A DNA stretch of 64,000 nt from Paenarthrobacter nitroguajacolicus JCM 14115 (GTDB lineage: Bacteria; Actinomycetota; Actinomycetes; Actinomycetales; Micrococcaceae). The notes under the pieces are model-generated. The model did no database searches. It had not been told where the DNA came from and saw nothing but the letters and a program-made list of their open reading frames with translations. How positions within the stretch are numbered: the stretch's first letter is position 1; every line of letters begins with the position of its first letter. The stretch covers positions 7,700-71,699 of the forward strand of contig BBFS01000011.1 in NCBI GenBank assembly GCA_001313365.1. Direction: 5' to 3'. Below, in pieces: positions 39,349 to 48,278 of the stretch. The translations under genes were made by a program, and so were the position numbers.

Positions 39349-39903
39349 CTAATCTGCGGCAGGTTTTCCCAAATCAATCCAGTACCGGCGGAAAAGCCGC
39401 CCGCCTTCACCCGTACGCACATCTTCGAGCAGCCCATCGCAACGCTCGATAGTCCTGATTGACGCCGAATTGTCGTCATCACAGGTCAGCAGAACACGAT
39501 CCGGCAGAGCCTCACCCGACTCGCCCTGCACAACCAACCGGGACAGCAGTTCCCTCAGCGCCCAGGTTGCCGCCCCCCTCCTGCGGTCCGAGGTCGAATC
39601 CCGTAGCCGATGTGCCCGCCCGAGTTCAGGAGAGCCTGGGTCAAGTGGTGCCGGAACGCAATCGCCCCCCCACGTAGCGTGGACCTTCCGTGATCCAGAG
39701 GTAGGTGCACGGAACAATGCCGTCCTTCTCCGTCGCGCTTTCAGCGTCCAGCAACTTGCCAACCCAATCAGCGAAGCCCTCCGGCTGGTGACGTCTTCCG
39801 CCATGAAGACGGCGGCGCCATCCTGATGGACGCCGGCCCACTCACGGTGGGACTCGAGGAAGGACCTGTGGAAGGCGGCGTTGGGCGGTACGAGTTCAAA
39901 CAT
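39349..39903 (-). CDS. GNAT family N-acetyltransferase
   Basis: About 185 residues from ATG 39901-39903: MFELVPPNAAFHRSFLESHREWAG, YLWITEGPRYVGAIAFRHHL, then GYGIRPSDRRRGAATWALRELL, which carries the acetyl-CoA binding R-x-x-G-x-A pyrophosphate loop, and CDDDNSASIRTIERCDGLLEDV. Breaks near 39666 and 39580. It is divergent from the microcin C-like operon, with 146 bases between them. In classical systems a GNAT domain (MccE) inactivates the processed toxin, so an immunity role is possible, but similar stand-alone GNAT proteins are common. Confidence 0.75.
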   Translation of the reverse strand: MFELVPPNAAFHRSFLESHREWAGVHQDGAAVFMAEDVTSRRASLIGLASCWTLKARRRRTALFRAPTSGSRKVHATWGGDCVPAPLDPGSPELGRAHRLRDSTSDRRRGAATWALRELLSRLVVQGESGEALPDRVLLTCDDDNSASIRTIERCDGLLEDVRTGEGGRLFRRYWIDLGKPAAD

Positions 39904-39970
39904 GCCCTCGACTCTATACCGCACACGCCTTGACGGGGGACCCGATAAAGCGACACGCAGAAAAGTTATC

Positions 39971-40007
39971 GACAAACTTGTCATATCTATGACATGTGTC
40001 GTAGATT
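39971..40007 (+). promoter_or_regulatory. Promoter and nested palindromes upstream of the microcin-like peptide gene
   Basis: TTGTCA (39978-39983) and TAGATT (40002-40007) are 18 bases apart and fit a sigma-70-type promoter, with the start expected near 40014. It overlaps three short palindromes: GACAA-AC-TTGTC (39971-39982), TCATA-TC-TATGA (39981-39992) and GACA-TG-TGTC (39991-40000). This dense symmetry is not seen at most other promoters here and suggests control by a repressor. Confidence 0.55.
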
Positions 40008-40049
40008 CATTCCGTCCAACAAGTTTATAAACACAAAGGAGTGATTCAA

Positions 40050-40109
40050 GTGCTTAAGCTCAAGCGACTGGCCAAGCGCCGTTCCAAGCTGAACTTCGTG
40101 TTCAACTAA
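40050..40109 (+). CDS. mccA: Microcin C-like precursor peptide, 19 residues ending in Asn
   Basis: GTG 40050 follows AAAGGAG by 8 bases and encodes MLKLKRLAKRRSKLNFVFN, then TAA. Seven of 19 residues are Lys or Arg and the last is Asn. It is directly followed by a hairpin and an MccB-type gene. In Escherichia coli the MccA peptide (MRTGNAN) also ends in Asn, the residue MccB couples to AMP. The frame contains no run longer than 3, so it is not touched by the homopolymer problem. Expected product: a peptidyl adenylate taken into target cells through the basic peptide, releasing an inhibitor of aspartyl-tRNA synthetase. That is inference from the family. Confidence 0.78.
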   Translation: MLKLKRLAKRRSKLNFVFN

Positions 40110-40122
40110 ACCAAGAATAAAT

Positions 40123-40156
40123 AGTGGGGGGGGCCACGCACCGCGTGGTCCCCACT
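40123..40156 (+). promoter_or_regulatory. Hairpin between peptide gene and mccB
   Basis: AGTGGGG plus CCACGC (40123-40139, with a G run of 8 that is probably 4) pairs with GCGTGG plus CCCCACT (40143-40156), leaving an ACC loop and one bulged T. No T tract follows. A hairpin in this position is known from the Escherichia coli mcc operon, where partial termination yields far more peptide mRNA than enzyme mRNA. Confidence 0.65.
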
Positions 40157-40174
40157 CATCATTGGAGGCAAGAA

Positions 40175-41220
40175 TTGGCAGCCGTAACCTACTCCCTCAA
40201 GCAGTCGCTACCGGTCATCACCACGGAAACGGCCGTGCAGATCGGATTGGCACCGCCCAACGCAATCGAAATCGAGGACGCTCCAGACGGGCTGGCTGAA
40301 CTACTCAGCTTCGCTTCACAGCCACGGACACTCGACGATCTGGGAGCAAGGCCGAACTCCTGCTGGGTGAAGGCTCCGGAGAGATCGTCGAGGAACTTAT
40401 CGACGCCGAGATTCTGGTGCCGTACAGGTTCGACCTCTCCGGCCGGTACAGCCGTCATGACCTGTACTTTGAACTTGCGCACAGCACGGGCCCGGAGCCA
40501 GCGATCTGCTGCGCAGCCGAAAGGTCACGCTGATCGGTGTGGGCGGGATCGGGACGAACGTAGCCATGCAGCTCGCAACAGCCGGCGTGGGTTCCATTGT
40601 CCTGGTCGACGGGGACACTGTAGAAGAAAGCAACCTGACCCGGCAGTACCTCTTCACGGCGCAAGATATTGGTACCCCCCCAAAATCCAGGCCGCTGCAC
40701 GGAACCTTCACCTCAGGGCCCCCCCGACATCAACACGGTGGAAGTCGCCTCCATGATCTCCGGGGGGGTGGAAGATCTCCTGCCTGTTTTTCAGGACTCG
40801 GACTTCGTTGTGGTCTCCGCCGACACGCCCCCCCAGGAAGTGCTCGAGTGGTCTAACCAGGCGTCCATCGCCACCGGCACGCCTTTCACCTGCGCGGGGT
40901 ATCAAGATACGCGTGGAGTGGTAGGCCCTGTTGTACGGCCAGGAGTCACCCCTTGCCTGCAATGCGCAGCAACAGATAACGACGGCAGGACCCAATCACA
41001 GGCCTCGCTCTCCACAACAAACCTCAATAGCTCGTACCAGGCTCCTAGCTTTGGGCCGCTTAACTCCATCGTGGCTTCCATTACCGCCATGGAAGTGTTC
41101 CGCTACCTGCTTACCGGATCCACCAACCTTGACGGCAGGAGGCTGGTGTTTGACTCCCTGGAGTTGGCGTCGGAGTTCGAGGGTTTCGCCAGGAATGGCC
41201 ACTGTGCTGCCTGCTCCTGA
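40175..41220 (+). CDS. mccB: MccB-type ThiF family peptide adenylyltransferase
   Basis: Reconstructed 350-residue protein, the length of E. coli MccB. TTG 40175 has GGAGG six bases upstream. Residues 1-110 form an N-terminal region fitting the MccB peptide clamp (TLDDLGARAELLLGEG, AEILVPYRF). The E1-like domain follows: VTLIGVGGIGTNVAMQLATAG, LVDGDTVEESNLTRQYLF with the ATP-binding Asp, Asn and Arg, FVVVSADTP, and FTCAGYQDTRGVVGP. CLQC and CAAC supply four zinc cysteines. NLTRQ-LF-DIG and the APSFGPLNS segment resemble MccB more than ThiF or MoeB. Breaks at 40349 and 40490 are lost G bases; 40675, 40722, 40763 and 40831 are long runs. Confidence 0.85.
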
Positions 41221-41687
41221 CTGCAATAAGGGCACGGCGCTCGTTGCCCTAACGGGGGGGCCTACGTGGTCGCCTCGATCGCGGCAACGGTGGCCAACAG
41301 AAATTTCTGGCCCATCGCGTCAAACAATATGTTCAATGCCAAGTTCAGGGACCGCGTCTCAAGATTCGCAGTTGAATTCCACATGCCTGATGGAACAACG
41401 GTTGCCTGCGGCCCGGCGAACTGCCTTCCAACCCAGTTCTTCCGGGCCGGAGCAGTGTTCGCCAGCATCTTCATGGGTGAGGATGAGCAACCGAAGAACG
41501 TCCTCTGCCAGAGAATCGTCCGGAGGCTTCGCAGCAACGCGTGGCGACCGTTTGACGAGGTTCGCGCCCCCCCGCTCACCTGCCCGACCCTCCCTTGAGG
41601 ATGGACATCCTGGTGGCAACTACTGTTCGGGGAATGCCTGAGGAAAAGGAAATTGTGTACAGCTATGTTCCGACAACTTCGCAGTAA
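41195..41687 (+). CDS. Small membrane-anchored protein, SdpA-like partner of HTTM
   Basis: About 163 residues from ATG 41195, which lies inside the last 26 bases of mccB. One N-terminal helix (TALVALTGAYVVASIAATV) is followed by NRNFWPIASNNMFNAKFRD and a soluble domain with RFAVEFHMPDGTTVACGP, FASIFMGEDE and the recovered tail MDILVATTVRGMPEEKEIVYSYVPTTSQ. The W-P-x-x-x-x-N-M-F pattern after a single helix is typical of small proteins encoded beside HTTM membrane proteins, as with SdpA and SdpB. Breaks at 41254 and 41570. Its end overlaps the next gene. Function unknown. Confidence 0.6.
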
Positions 41688-42507
41688 ACCAGTCCAACTC
41701 CGTCGGGTACGCAATGCGGCAGTGTGGGCTGTTGCCGCCCTGGCGCTGACGCTCCGCCCCCGGCCCGGCTACAGCCCGGGACTATCGAGCTGCAGTTTCT
41801 GCACAGGAGTCAGCGGCCGATCGCAGGCTGATGACGGGATCGCCTGGAAGAGCCGACGCACGGCAGCCGGACTGCTGATGGCCGCCGCGGCGGCCAGCGA
41901 GGTTTGTGGAGACCCCCCCGGGGCAAAGCCCTCTTCTTGGATTCGGCGGGCCGCGCTGGGATTGTTTTTGGGAACACGGGCTTTGGATGCCCGCTCCCTA
42001 CCGGGCCGCTGGCCGTATGACACATTCATTGAAGCGGTACTCGTCATCAGTCAGATGTCCAAGCCGGGCAGTGGCCAGTCCCCCCCGAACCTGCCGCTTT
42101 CGGTCTCACGGGTTGCGCTATACCTGCCCTACACGCAGGCCGGTTTGTCCAAACTCCTCCACGGCTATGACGCTTGGGTCAGGCGCGGCGATGCCAACCA
42201 TATTTATCACTCGCACCTGTTGGCCTCGGATACTCACCCGTTTGCCCAAGAGCGATACAGAGTGCCGGTTCGTGCCCTGACCCGCACAATTCCCTTTCTT
42301 GAATTAGTCGCACTCCCCCCCCTTGCGCTCATTCTTCCCGGCAAGTGGCGGATTGTAGTTCCCTGCTGCACCACCATCTTTCACATGGTCATTGCCCGCA
42401 CGTGGAATATCAGCTTTTGGCAGGCTCCCGTAATGCAATGGCTTCTCACTTCAGTGGAAAAGCAGCCCGACCTTGTCACCATTCTCCAATCATCCCGAGG
42501 TAAATGA
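41665..42507 (+). CDS. HTTM/SdpB-like membrane protein
   Basis: About 280 residues from ATG 41665 (an in-frame TTG at 41653 is possible). Several hydrophobic helices: AVWAVAALALTL, AAGLLMAAAAASEV, FLELVALPLALILPGKWRIVVPCC. In the middle are VALYLPYTQAGLSKLLHGYDAW and NHIYHSHLLASDTHPFAQ, and near the end TTIFHMVIARTWNISFWQAPVMQWLL. The layout (Y-x-x-A-x-x-x-K-L near the centre and a late H-x-x-x-A helix) fits HTTM proteins, the family of vitamin K-dependent carboxylases and SdpB. A four-base gap would separate its stop from the MFS start. In the Sdp toxin system such a protein is needed for toxin maturation; a modification role here is inference. Confidence 0.65.
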   Translation: MFRQLRSKPVQLRRVRNAAVWAVAALALTLRPRPGYSPGLSSCSFCTGVSGRSQADDGIAWKSRRTAAGLLMAAAAASEVCGDPPGAKPSSWIRRAALGLFLGTRALDARSLPGRWPYDTFIEAVLVISQMSKPGSGQSPPNLPLSVSRVALYLPYTQAGLSKLLHGYDAWVRRGDANHIYHSHLLASDTHPFAQERYRVPVRALTRTIPFLELVALPPLALILPGKWRIVVPCCTTIFHMVIARTWNISFWQAPVMQWLLTSVEKQPDLVTILQSSRGK

Positions 42508-42508
42508 C

Positions 42509-43734
42509 GTGTCATTAGCAAAGCCATGGCAGCGACGTTTGCACCTCACGGGCATGTGGGTGAATTCGTTGGGTGGCGGTGCTACAACATCGCCCTGCCG
42601 CTCATAGTTCTGCAGACAAGCGGCAGCCTTGCCCAGATGTCCATTGTTGCCGTGGCATCACAACTTCCGAAGGCTTTCCCCGGAGTGCTCATCGGAGGAC
42701 TCGCAGATCGGATGTCCCCCCCGCGCCATGACCCACATCGGCTATTGGGGTCAAGCACTGGTTGTTGCTGCAATGGCGCTGCTGATAGGCCCTTGGCACA
42801 CTCCCTTTTGGGTCCTCGTACTAGGCGCCTTCCTACGCGGCAGCCTCGACATGTTCGCCCGGACAGCCACCTTCGTGGCCATCCCGAAGATGTACGGTGA
42901 CGGCACTGCGAAATTCAACGCAGCAGTTTCCACCGCGTGGACCTCAGCTTCCATCGTGGGGCCGGCAATTGGTGGAGCCTTGAGCGCCGTCTGGGGTCCG
43001 TGGTGGTTGCTGGCCGTTGACGCAGTGTCGTTTACGGCTATTGCCTTGATCATGAATTTCCTGCCGTGGCCGGAGCGCCCCAGCAGCCTGCCGGACCGGC
43101 CAGGTTTCTACAAGGAACTGTCTGCCGGGTACCGGAGACTTACCCAAATCCATGGTTGGTGGCGTTTTGCCGGGACAGTTGTCCTCGTCGGCTTCCTGTC
43201 AGCCCCCACTGTCAACTCTGGCGATCTTCCAGACCTCCGTTGGCCTCAAGGGTTCCACCACGGAAGTAGGAATCGTGGGCGCAGCGGCCGCTGCGGGCCT
43301 CTTCTGCGGTTCGATTCTGTCAGGATTGTTCTCCGATTGGCGCCCAAACGTACTGATGCAACGCTCCTCATGGCTTATGGCAGCAGGAGCCTTGCTCTTC
43401 TTCATCCCGTCGTGGATTGCCGTGGCTAGTGCCTTTTCGTCGTCTGTACGGGCGGCATTGCATGGACGGTGGGACGCACATCCCTCATCCATCAACAGAT
43501 TCCCTCGTCTGACCTGGGCAAGACCATGACGGCAGTCCAGTTTCTTGAAACTGTATCCAGTCCCCTCAGCCTTGCAGTTGCCACGTTTCTTATGGGCGTC
43601 TCGTCATTCATGGCCTTTGGCTCCATCCTCCTGGCAGCCCTGCTTTCGGGGGGGTGCTTGCGATCAATTCAGACTCCATGCTGAAGCCAAGTGAAGTGAA
43701 AGGAGAGATCAAGCAGGCGGAACCTGTCCAGTAG
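42509..43734 (+). CDS. MFS exporter (MccC-like)
   Basis: About 405 residues, twelve helices, from GTG 42509 one base after the HTTM stop. Landmarks: MSLAKPWQRRLHLTGMWVNSLGGGATTIALPLIVLQTSGSLAQ, FPGVLIGGLADRMPRAMTHIG with the motif A loop, VLGAFLRGSLDMFARTATFVAIP, ASIVGPAIGGALSAVWGPWWLL and IHQQIPSSDLGKTMTAVQFLETV. It matches the drug-efflux-like MFS type that includes MccC, the exporter and partial immunity factor of microcin C. Breaks at 42598, 42716, 43207, 43441 and 43650. A CCTGTCC/GGACAGG hairpin overlaps the stop. Confidence 0.8.
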
Positions 43735-43767
43735 TTTCACGCTGTCCCGGACAGGCAGCTGCGTTTG

Positions 43768-44673
43768 TCAGTTGCCCCCCCGGCGCAACTTCCGGCTTTG
43801 GACAACTGCATGCGTTTTGCGCAGCGCATCAATGGAAGCCTCATATGACTGCTGGGCGACGCCCACGAACAGGCAGTCAACGAGCATCATCTGCGCTATC
43901 CGGCTACCCATGGCCCCAGGCGGAATGGGGGGGTCTCCCGTGCTGCCGTGGTCAATACAATGTCCGCTGCCAGCCCCAGGGTGAGTCTGCATGGTTGGTG
44001 ATGGCGATGGTAACGGCTCCGGCCGCTTTGCCCGCTTTCAGGTAATCGACAGTGTCGTCGGTCGCGCCTGAGTGCGAGATGGCAACGGCGACACATTCGG
44101 CGTCGAGCAGTACCGCTGAGGTGAGGGCGGCATGCACTTCTGACCAGACGAAGGAGACCAGGCCAATCCTATGCAGCTTTTGCTGCAGGTCCTGACCCAC
44201 CAATCCTCCCGCTCCCACGCCGAAGATGTCGATCTTCCGGGAGCTGGCCACCACGTCAATGGCTCGAGCCAGCTGTTCGACATCCAGCACCTGGCAGTAT
44301 CGGCGATGGACATGGTTTCGTTGAATGCGATTTTGGAGACGATGTCTTGCAGCGAGTCGGCAGTGTTGATGTCCTCGTAGACCTCGGCCGGAACGCCATG
44401 GGCCACACTTTCACGGGCAGTTTCACGCGCAAGATCCAGGCGGAGATCCGAGTAGCCGCCGTAGCCCACCTTTTTGTAGAACCGGACCACCGAGGTGGTG
44501 GACGTCCCGCACTCCTCAGCCAAATCGCCGATGGACATGGTGGCAGCCCGCGATGGGTCCGACAGGACCAACTCAGCCACGGCACGCTCCGATGGGCGTA
44601 ACGCTGGCAGGACAGAGCGAATCCGCACCAAAACAGTGCGGGACAACTGTGCGTTAGCCGACGCTTCCAGCAT
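43768..44673 (-). CDS. RpiR/MurR family regulator
   Basis: About 295 residues. N-terminal HTH_6: VLPALRPSERAVAELVLSDPSRAATMSIGDLAEECGTSTTSVVRFYKKVGYGGYSDLRLDLA. C-terminal SIS domain: RKIDIFGVGAGGLVGQDLQQKLHRIG and CVAVAISHSGATDDTVDYLKAGKAAGAVTIAITN, a phosphosugar-binding layout. ATG 44671-44673 is preceded by GGAAATC. Frame breaks near 44290, 43976 and 43925. It is divergent from namZ and nagZ, so it very probably controls muropeptide use with a MurNAc-6-phosphate-type effector, as MurR does; the effector is inference. Confidence 0.86.
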
Positions 44674-44761
44674 GATTTCCTTCCGAAGGGTCAAACCGGA
44701 TCCAGGGTTTCACCCGAGCTTTGTCATTAAGTTACACAAGCATGGACGCGAAGGTAAGTCA

Positions 44762-44790
44762 TTGACGCGCTACCGGCAAGCGAATACGGT
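44762..44790 (+). promoter_or_regulatory. Candidate promoter of the namZ-nagZ operon
   Basis: TTGACG (44762-44767) and TACGGT (44785-44790) are 17 bases apart in the 177-base gap between the divergent RpiR and NamZ genes. The rest of the gap holds an imperfect symmetry, GCTTTGT ... ACACAAGC (about 44719-44742), that may be the RpiR site. Confidence 0.45.
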
Positions 44791-44850
44791 CGGCGTAAGG
44801 AAAGTCACAAAACTTGTCATGCTCCTCGCTCTCCTTCGAAAGGCTTCTTC

Positions 44851-46154
44851 ATGGCTCTCGACCGTAGAAAACTGCTCCATGCTTCGGGGGGCTGGCGGCC
44901 GCTGTCGCCGTCGTCGCGCCCTTTGCCCCCAGCGCAACCGCCAGCACGAACCAGACCCGGCCGGGGAAGCCGGCATCTCCAGTCAGCGGCGCCGATGTAG
45001 CCGCCGCCAACGGCTGGAGCATCTTCGCCGGCCGCAAAGTGGGAGTTATTACCAACCCCACCGGCGTCCTGGCGAACTTCCGCACAATTGTGGATGACAT
45101 GGCGGCCAAAGGTGTCGAGGTCGGAGCGGTCTTCGGACCCGAGCACGGCTTCAGGGGGGGACCGCCCAGGATGGCGCCAGCGAAGGAACATCCGTGGACC
45201 CGCGGACCGGCATCCCGGTCTACGACTCCTACGGGGGGGCCACCGTTGCCGACTATGTGGGCTTCTTCGAAGCCTCCGGGGGGTGGACACCATCTGCTTC
45301 GACATTCAGGATGTCGGCGCACGCTTCTACACCTACATCTGGACCATGTGGGGGGGAGCCATGCAGGCGGCATCCAGGACCGGTGCCACGTTTGTTGTCC
45401 TGGATCGCCCGAACCCCATCGGCGGCCAGGCACGCGGACCGGTCCTGCAGAAGGGGGTTCGAATCCGGCGTCGGCCAACTGGGCATTGCGCTCCAGCATG
45501 GGATGACGGTGGGCGAGCTCGCCAAATACTTCAACGCAGTTCACCTTCCGGCCGCCGGCCTCAAGTCCATCCAGGACCTTCAGGTGGTGGAGGTCCAGGG
45601 ATGCGCCGCGACATGACGGGACCGGACAACCGGGCGGCGTGGATCCTGCCGAGCCCCAACATGCCAACACCCGAAACCGCCACCCTGTACCCCCGGCACG
45701 GCCTTGTTCGAGGCCACCAACATGTCAGAAGGTCGCGGAACCACCCGGCCGTTCGAACTCATCGGCGCGCCCTACGTGGACTATCGCTGGGCGGAGGCCT
45801 GAACAGCAAGGGCCTTGCGGGTGTCACCTTCCGCGAGGCGTACTTCCAGCCGACACTTTCCAAGAACCAGGGCCTCATTTGTGGTGGCGTCCAAGTTCAC
45901 ATCACCGACGCGCCCGCGTTGAAGCCCTGGAAGTGGGCACCCACATGCTGGTCGAAGCCAAGCGCCTGTATCCCGGTTTCGGTTGGCGTGGCGACGGCGG
46001 ACGGTGGATGGGCCTGCTGAGCGGCTCAGCCCGCTTTGCTGAACAGCTCGACGCCGGTGCTGGCGCCAAGACGATCATGGACAACTGGCGGTCCGAACTG
46101 GACCAATTCGTGCGCGACACCCGCGAGTACCTCCTCTACAACGGCAAGCGCTAG
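44851..46154 (+). CDS. namZ: Exo-beta-N-acetylmuramidase NamZ family (DUF1343)
   Basis: About 430 residues. ATG 44851 begins [30 protein letters not shown], a twin-arginine signal peptide. The domain shows [63 protein letters not shown] and [22 protein letters not shown], all typical of DUF1343. This family includes NamZ of Bacillus subtilis, which removes MurNAc from the non-reducing end of muropeptides. Secretion suits cell-wall scavenging. Breaks at about 44888, 45156, 45235, 45286, 45455, 45690 and 45799. It precedes nagZ by 54 bases, an established functional pairing. Confidence 0.88.
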
Positions 46155-46208
46155 TCCTACAGACACACAAACCTCAACCGCAACAAGGACGATGGGATTG
46201 GGATTCAC

Positions 46209-48272
46209 ATGCAAAGACAACGAACTTCACTCATGACGGCGGCGGCCACCGCGCTGTTAATGACGGGCGCAGGGGGTGTTGGCTGGCACGGGCACTGCAC
46301 TTGCGGCCGTACCCACCACGGAAAATACGACGACGGTCTCCGCCTCGCCTGACATCGAGGCGATGATCGCCGGCATGACTCTGGACGAAAAGATCGGCCA
46401 GATGACCTGGACGCACGTCTACGGATCATCAGCGGACGACACCTCCATGGCAGCAAAGAATCAAGAGCGGTACGGCGTCAACACACCCGCGGAGGTGGTG
46501 GAAAAGTACAACCTCGGAGGCGTCCTCTACTTCGCATGGTCCGGAAACACCGCCAACCCCCCCCAGCAGGTTGCCGGTCTCTCCAACGGCCTGCAGCAAA
46601 CGGCAATGCGGGAGGACGGAAACGGCATCCCACTGGCGGTCACCATCGACCAGGAAGGTGGTTTGGTTGCCCGCATCGGGCCACCCGCCACGGTCCTCCC
46701 GGGCAATATGGCCCTCGGCGCCACCGCTGACGCGAATCTTGCCAAGCGCAAGGTGAGATCCTGGGCTCCGAAATGCGTGCCATGGGTATCAACGTAGACT
46801 TCGCACCGGTCCTGGATCTCAACTCCAACCCGGATAACCCCCGTCATTGGCATCCGTTCCATGGGTGAGGACCTGCACTGGTCAGTGCACTCGGGGTCGC
46901 CCAGATAGCGGGCATTCAGGCGCACAACGTAGGTGCGGCCGCCAAGCACTTCCCCCGGCCACGGCGACACCTCAGTGGATTCCCACTACGGCCTGCCCAC
47001 CGTTACCTACGATCGCGAGACCCTCAACCAGCATCTGAAGCCATTCAAAGCCGCAATCGATGGCGGCGTGGACATGGTCATGACGGCACACATCATTGTG
47101 GAGGCAATTGACCCGGAGATGCCCGGCACCCTGTCCCACAAGGTACTCACGGGCTTGCTTCGGGATGAAATGGGCTTCAAGGGTCTGGTGACAACCGATG
47201 CCTTGGATATGGCGGCAATGGCTGCCGAATGGCCTCAGGAAGAGATCGCAGTGAAGGCGATCCAGGCCGGCTCCGACATCCTCCTCAACTCCCCCCCGAT
47301 GTGGATGCGTCGTTCGCCGGGGGGGTTCGCGCCGCCGTCGGATCCGGCGAGATCACCGAGGCCCGCCTGGACGAGTCAGTCCGAAGGATCCTTGAATGGA
47401 AGGTCAAGCGCGGGGGGGTCTTCGAGCAACCCTTGGCCGACCCCGCCGCTGTGGACACCCTCGTGGGCAGCGCAGAGAACCTGGCCACGGCCAAGCTGAT
47501 CTCCGAGCGTGCCGTCACGCTGCTCCGCAACGAAGGCCAGGTTTTGCCGCTCGCTTCGGGCAGCTCGGTCCTCATGGTGGGCGCCGGTTCAGCATGGCCG
47601 GAGCTCGTCGGTCCAATCCTTAAGGATCAGGGATTCGCGGTGACGGAAGACTACGAGGATGGGGGGGCCTCACCGTCCGCGGCCTACCGCGCGCGTGCCG
47701 TAGCCGCCGCCGGCAACGTCGACGCCGTCGTCTTCGCTTCTTACAACGCGACCAGCAACGCTGCGCAGCAACAGATGGTAGCGGAACTCGCAGCCACGGG
47801 GGGACGCCGGTCATCGTTGTGGCCACGCGAAATCCCTACGACATCAGTGTCTTCCCCCGGTGCCGACGCGGTGCTCAACAGTTATGGGGGGGTCAAGGAG
47901 GTTAACTTCCACGGCGCCGTCCGCGCCATTTCGGGCTCCATCAACCCGAGCGGCAAGCTGCCGGTCAACATTCCCGAAGCCGACGGCGACGGCGTCCTGT
48001 TGCCGTTGGGCTTCGGCCTGAGCTACGAAACGGCGACGCCGGCGGCCGTCACCTTTACCGACCGACCCGGCCGTGGGCAGGATGACTACACCATCCCCTC
48101 CGTCGCGGGTGTGTCGTACCTGGTTGACGGGAAGGTAGTCGCGGCCGGGAGCTACAGGAAACCTGCCGGCACGGTGACCGTCACCGCCGAACCCAAGCCG
48201 GGATACGTCTTCACCGCTGGCTCCGTCACCGAGTGGAGCCACGCGTTCACCACCGGGCTACCCAAGTCCTAG
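46209..48272 (+). CDS. nagZ: Secreted beta-N-acetylglucosaminidase (GH3, NagZ-like)
   Basis: About 680 residues from ATG 46209. Signal peptide [22 protein letters not shown] with cleavage near ALAA. GH3 domain: [50 protein letters not shown], the NagZ signature [20 protein letters not shown] with its catalytic His/Asp dyad, and the nucleophile Asp in [10 protein letters not shown] second alpha/beta domain follows, then a short C-terminal module ([21 protein letters not shown]) of the bacterial repeat type. It should release GlcNAc from muropeptides together with NamZ. Several runs break the frame (46755, 46840, 46950, 47290, 47800). Confidence 0.9.
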
Positions 48273-48278
48273 GAAGAG

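Noticed and set aside
40175..41220. ThiF-like gene as a molybdopterin or thiamin activating enzyme
   Set aside because: The N-terminal extension, four-cysteine arrangement, Asn-ending peptide directly upstream and exporter downstream fit MccB; no cofactor genes adjoin it.
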